This document shows positions 62,159 through 64,000 of a stretch of 64,000 nt of DNA, in pieces. Under the pieces are notes generated by a model. That model was not told where the DNA came from. It made no database searches and was given only the letters and a program-made list of their open reading frames with translations. Location of the stretch: contig BOKO01000026.1 of the NCBI GenBank assembly GCA_016861025.1, forward strand, positions 1 through 64,000, written 5' to 3'. How positions within the stretch are numbered: the stretch's first letter is position 1; each line of letters starts with the position of its first letter. The translations under genes and the position numbers were made by a program. The DNA is from Chloroflexota bacterium (GTDB lineage Bacteria > Chloroflexota > Anaerolineae > Caldilineales > Caldilineaceae).

Positions 62159-63123
62159 ATCAGCAGTCATCAATCTCCAATCTCCAATCTCAAAGCGGGG
62201 CGAAGGGCGAAGGGCGAAGGGCGGAACGCAACCGCCAATCTCCCAATCTCCAATCTCCAGTCTCCCAATCGCTGCGCCTCAACCGCCGCCACCTCGAAGA
62301 GCGCATCTTTGTTGCGCTGATGCGGCTGTGCATGGTCGGCGCCGCGGTGGCGTTGAGCATGATCCTGGCGGTGATCTTCTGGCGCGGCGTCGGTGCGTTG
62401 AGCATCGAGATGCTCACCCAGCCGCCGCGCGGCAGTTTCTATCTTGGCGGCGGCGGTGGCATCGCTAACGCCATCGCCGGGTCGATGTTGCTGGCGCTGG
62501 GTGCGACCGCAGTGGCGTTCTGTCTGGCGACGCCACTGGTGCTCTATCTGCACGCCTATGCCGGGCGCAGCCGCGTGGCGAACTGGGTGCGGCTGACGCT
62601 CGATGTGATGTGGGGCATCCCCAGCATCGTCTACGGCGCGTTTGGCTTTTCGTTGATGATCGTGCTGGGGCTGCGCGCCTCGCTGCTGGCGGGCATCATT
62701 GCGCTCAGCTTTGTCGTGCTGCCGATCCTGGCGCGCACGCTCGACGAGGTGATGCGCATGATTCCGCGCCAACTGGCGGAGACCGGTTTTGCGCTCGGCG
62801 CCACGCGGCTGGAGATGGCCGGGCTGTTGCTGCGGCAGGCGCTGCCGGGGTTGTTCACGGCGCTGCTGCTGGCGTTTGGTCGCGGCATCGGCGACGCGGC
62901 ATCGGTGCTCTTCACGGCGGGCTACACCGACAACATGCCCAGCGGGCTGTTTGCGCCGGTGGCGTCGCTGCCGTTGGCGGTCTTTTTCCAACTGGGCACG
63001 CCTTTCCCCGCCGTACACGCGCGCGCCTACGCCTCGGCACTGGTGCTCACCGTCATCATTCTGGTCATCAGCCTGGTCGCGCACCTTTCGATGCGCCGGT
63101 TGGGCAGGCATGTGGTTCGCTAG
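62155..63123 (+). CDS. pstA: Phosphate ABC transporter permease PstA
   Basis: A 322-residue permease. EAA loop QLAETGFALGATRLEMAGLLLRQALPG and GRGIGDAASVLFTAGY are PstA signatures; six helices start at residue about 55. The first 38 residues (SSISNLQSQ, GEGRR, SPNLQSPVSQS) are coded by the CCAATCTC and GCGAAGG repeats and have no family counterpart; the conserved part begins at LNRRHLEERIF. The start is GTG 62155, overlapping pstC, unless an internal start after the repeat is used. Confidence 0.92.
   Translation: MNQQSSISNLQSQSGAKGEGRRAERNRQSPNLQSPVSQSLRLNRRHLEERIFVALMRLCMVGAAVALSMILAVIFWRGVGALSIEMLTQPPRGSFYLGGGGGIANAIAGSMLLALGATAVAFCLATPLVLYLHAYAGRSRVANWVRLTLDVMWGIPSIVYGAFGFSLMIVLGLRASLLAGIIALSFVVLPILARTLDEVMRMIPRQLAETGFALGATRLEMAGLLLRQALPGLFTALLLAFGRGIGDAASVLFTAGYTDNMPSGLFAPVASLPLAVFFQLGTPFPAVHARAYASALVLTVIILVISLVAHLSMRRLGRHVVR
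62169..62270. repeat. CCAATCTC and GCGAAGG short tandem repeats at the 5' end of pstA
   Basis: Runs of CAATCTC (three units at 62170-62190), GGCGAAG (three units at 62198-62222), then further CCAATCTC/CCAGTCTC units at 62234-62270, all in frame in pstA. A second copy of the CCAATCTC family lies in tex at 27204-27246. Confidence 0.75.
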
Positions 63124-63132
63124 GGGGACGCC

Positions 63133-63882
<750 letters not shown>

Positions 63883-64000
63883 CGAAGCCGCCGCCAACCT
63901 CTTCCTGCGCCTGGGTCTCTTTCCAGGCGGGTTGAGCGAGGCCGGCGTCGAGGAAATTTTCGGGCGCGGGCGCGGCGGCTGCTGCCGCTGATCGAGGACG
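63883..64000 (+). pseudogene. Fragment of a possible ATPase/regulator gene, frameshifted and cut by the window end
   Basis: In the frame just after the pstB stop the bases read LFLRLGLFPGGLSEAGVEEIFG and then stop; one frame over, LLPLIED follows. Together these resemble a helical segment of large NB-ARC/AfsR-type signalling ATPases (FPGGF..., then LLxLxED). It is probably a decayed remnant. Too little is visible for more. Confidence 0.25.

Noticed and set aside
62170..63111. 313-codon open frame on the minus strand
   Set aside because: It is antisense to pstA, and its Gln/Arg/His-rich sequence is a composition effect.

Overview
The window reads as one stretch of a Gram-negative-like or monoderm bacterial chromosome of moderately high GC, and the gene content fits a Chloroflexota member, most likely a Caldilinea-type filamentous thermophile or a relative. 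That placement is inference from the mix of UPF0182 protein, LacI/ABC sugar operon, RHS remnants, M29 aminopeptidase, BtpA-like protein and short dispersed repeats; no rRNA is present to confirm it. There is no CRISPR array, intact insertion sequence or prophage.

Positions 1-4746 are an RHS graveyard: five fragments of an RHS/YD core in the same orientation, each followed by different cargo (small membrane proteins that could be immunity proteins, a PIN-domain toxin with a partner, and an Rpn/PD-(D/E)XK nuclease). Three of the RHS reading frames end overlapping the start codon of the next gene. From 4743 to 10285 come a glycosyltransferase, an unknown protein, a large UPF0182 membrane protein and a phospholipid-type CDP-alcohol transferase. 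Two tRNA genes (Arg-TCG, Gly-CCC) follow on the minus strand.

10764-16057 is one minus-strand sugar operon: LacI regulator, DapA/NAL-family aldolase, binding lipoprotein and two permeases, with a candidate operator before lacI and a long perfect hairpin between the binding protein and the first permease. 16316-19336 holds a malonyl-CoA-synthetase-like enzyme and an MFS transporter. 19474-24880 carries an RRM protein, a GNAT-like protein, rlmB, cysS and a membrane PIN/TRAM protein. 25116-35532 is mostly plus strand: LmbE deacetylase, Tex, a secreted protein, a double thioredoxin (minus), RtcB, and a BtpA/M29 peptidase/FGGY kinase set. 35535-41032 is a minus-strand O-carbamoylation-type cluster (small membrane protein, NodU/TobZ carbamoyltransferase, an SGNH protein apparently fused to a DUF5989-like tail, and a PQQ-type sugar dehydrogenase lipoprotein), divergent from a B12-binding radical SAM enzyme. 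43119-50684 has envelope and carbohydrate genes, including a tightly overlapped GH13/receiver/ChbG operon.

50901-63882 contains an astacin-like protease, hisC, a MazG fusion, and the highlight: a microbial rhodopsin with the N-D-Q helix-C triad of light-driven sodium pumps. It is transcribed away from a PhoR/PhoB-like two-component pair, which is followed by a UspA protein with an MshEN-like N-terminus and pstS-pstC-pstA-pstB. Tandem 11-bp GTTACC repeats in front of that operon look like a Pho box. Retinal synthesis genes are not in the window.
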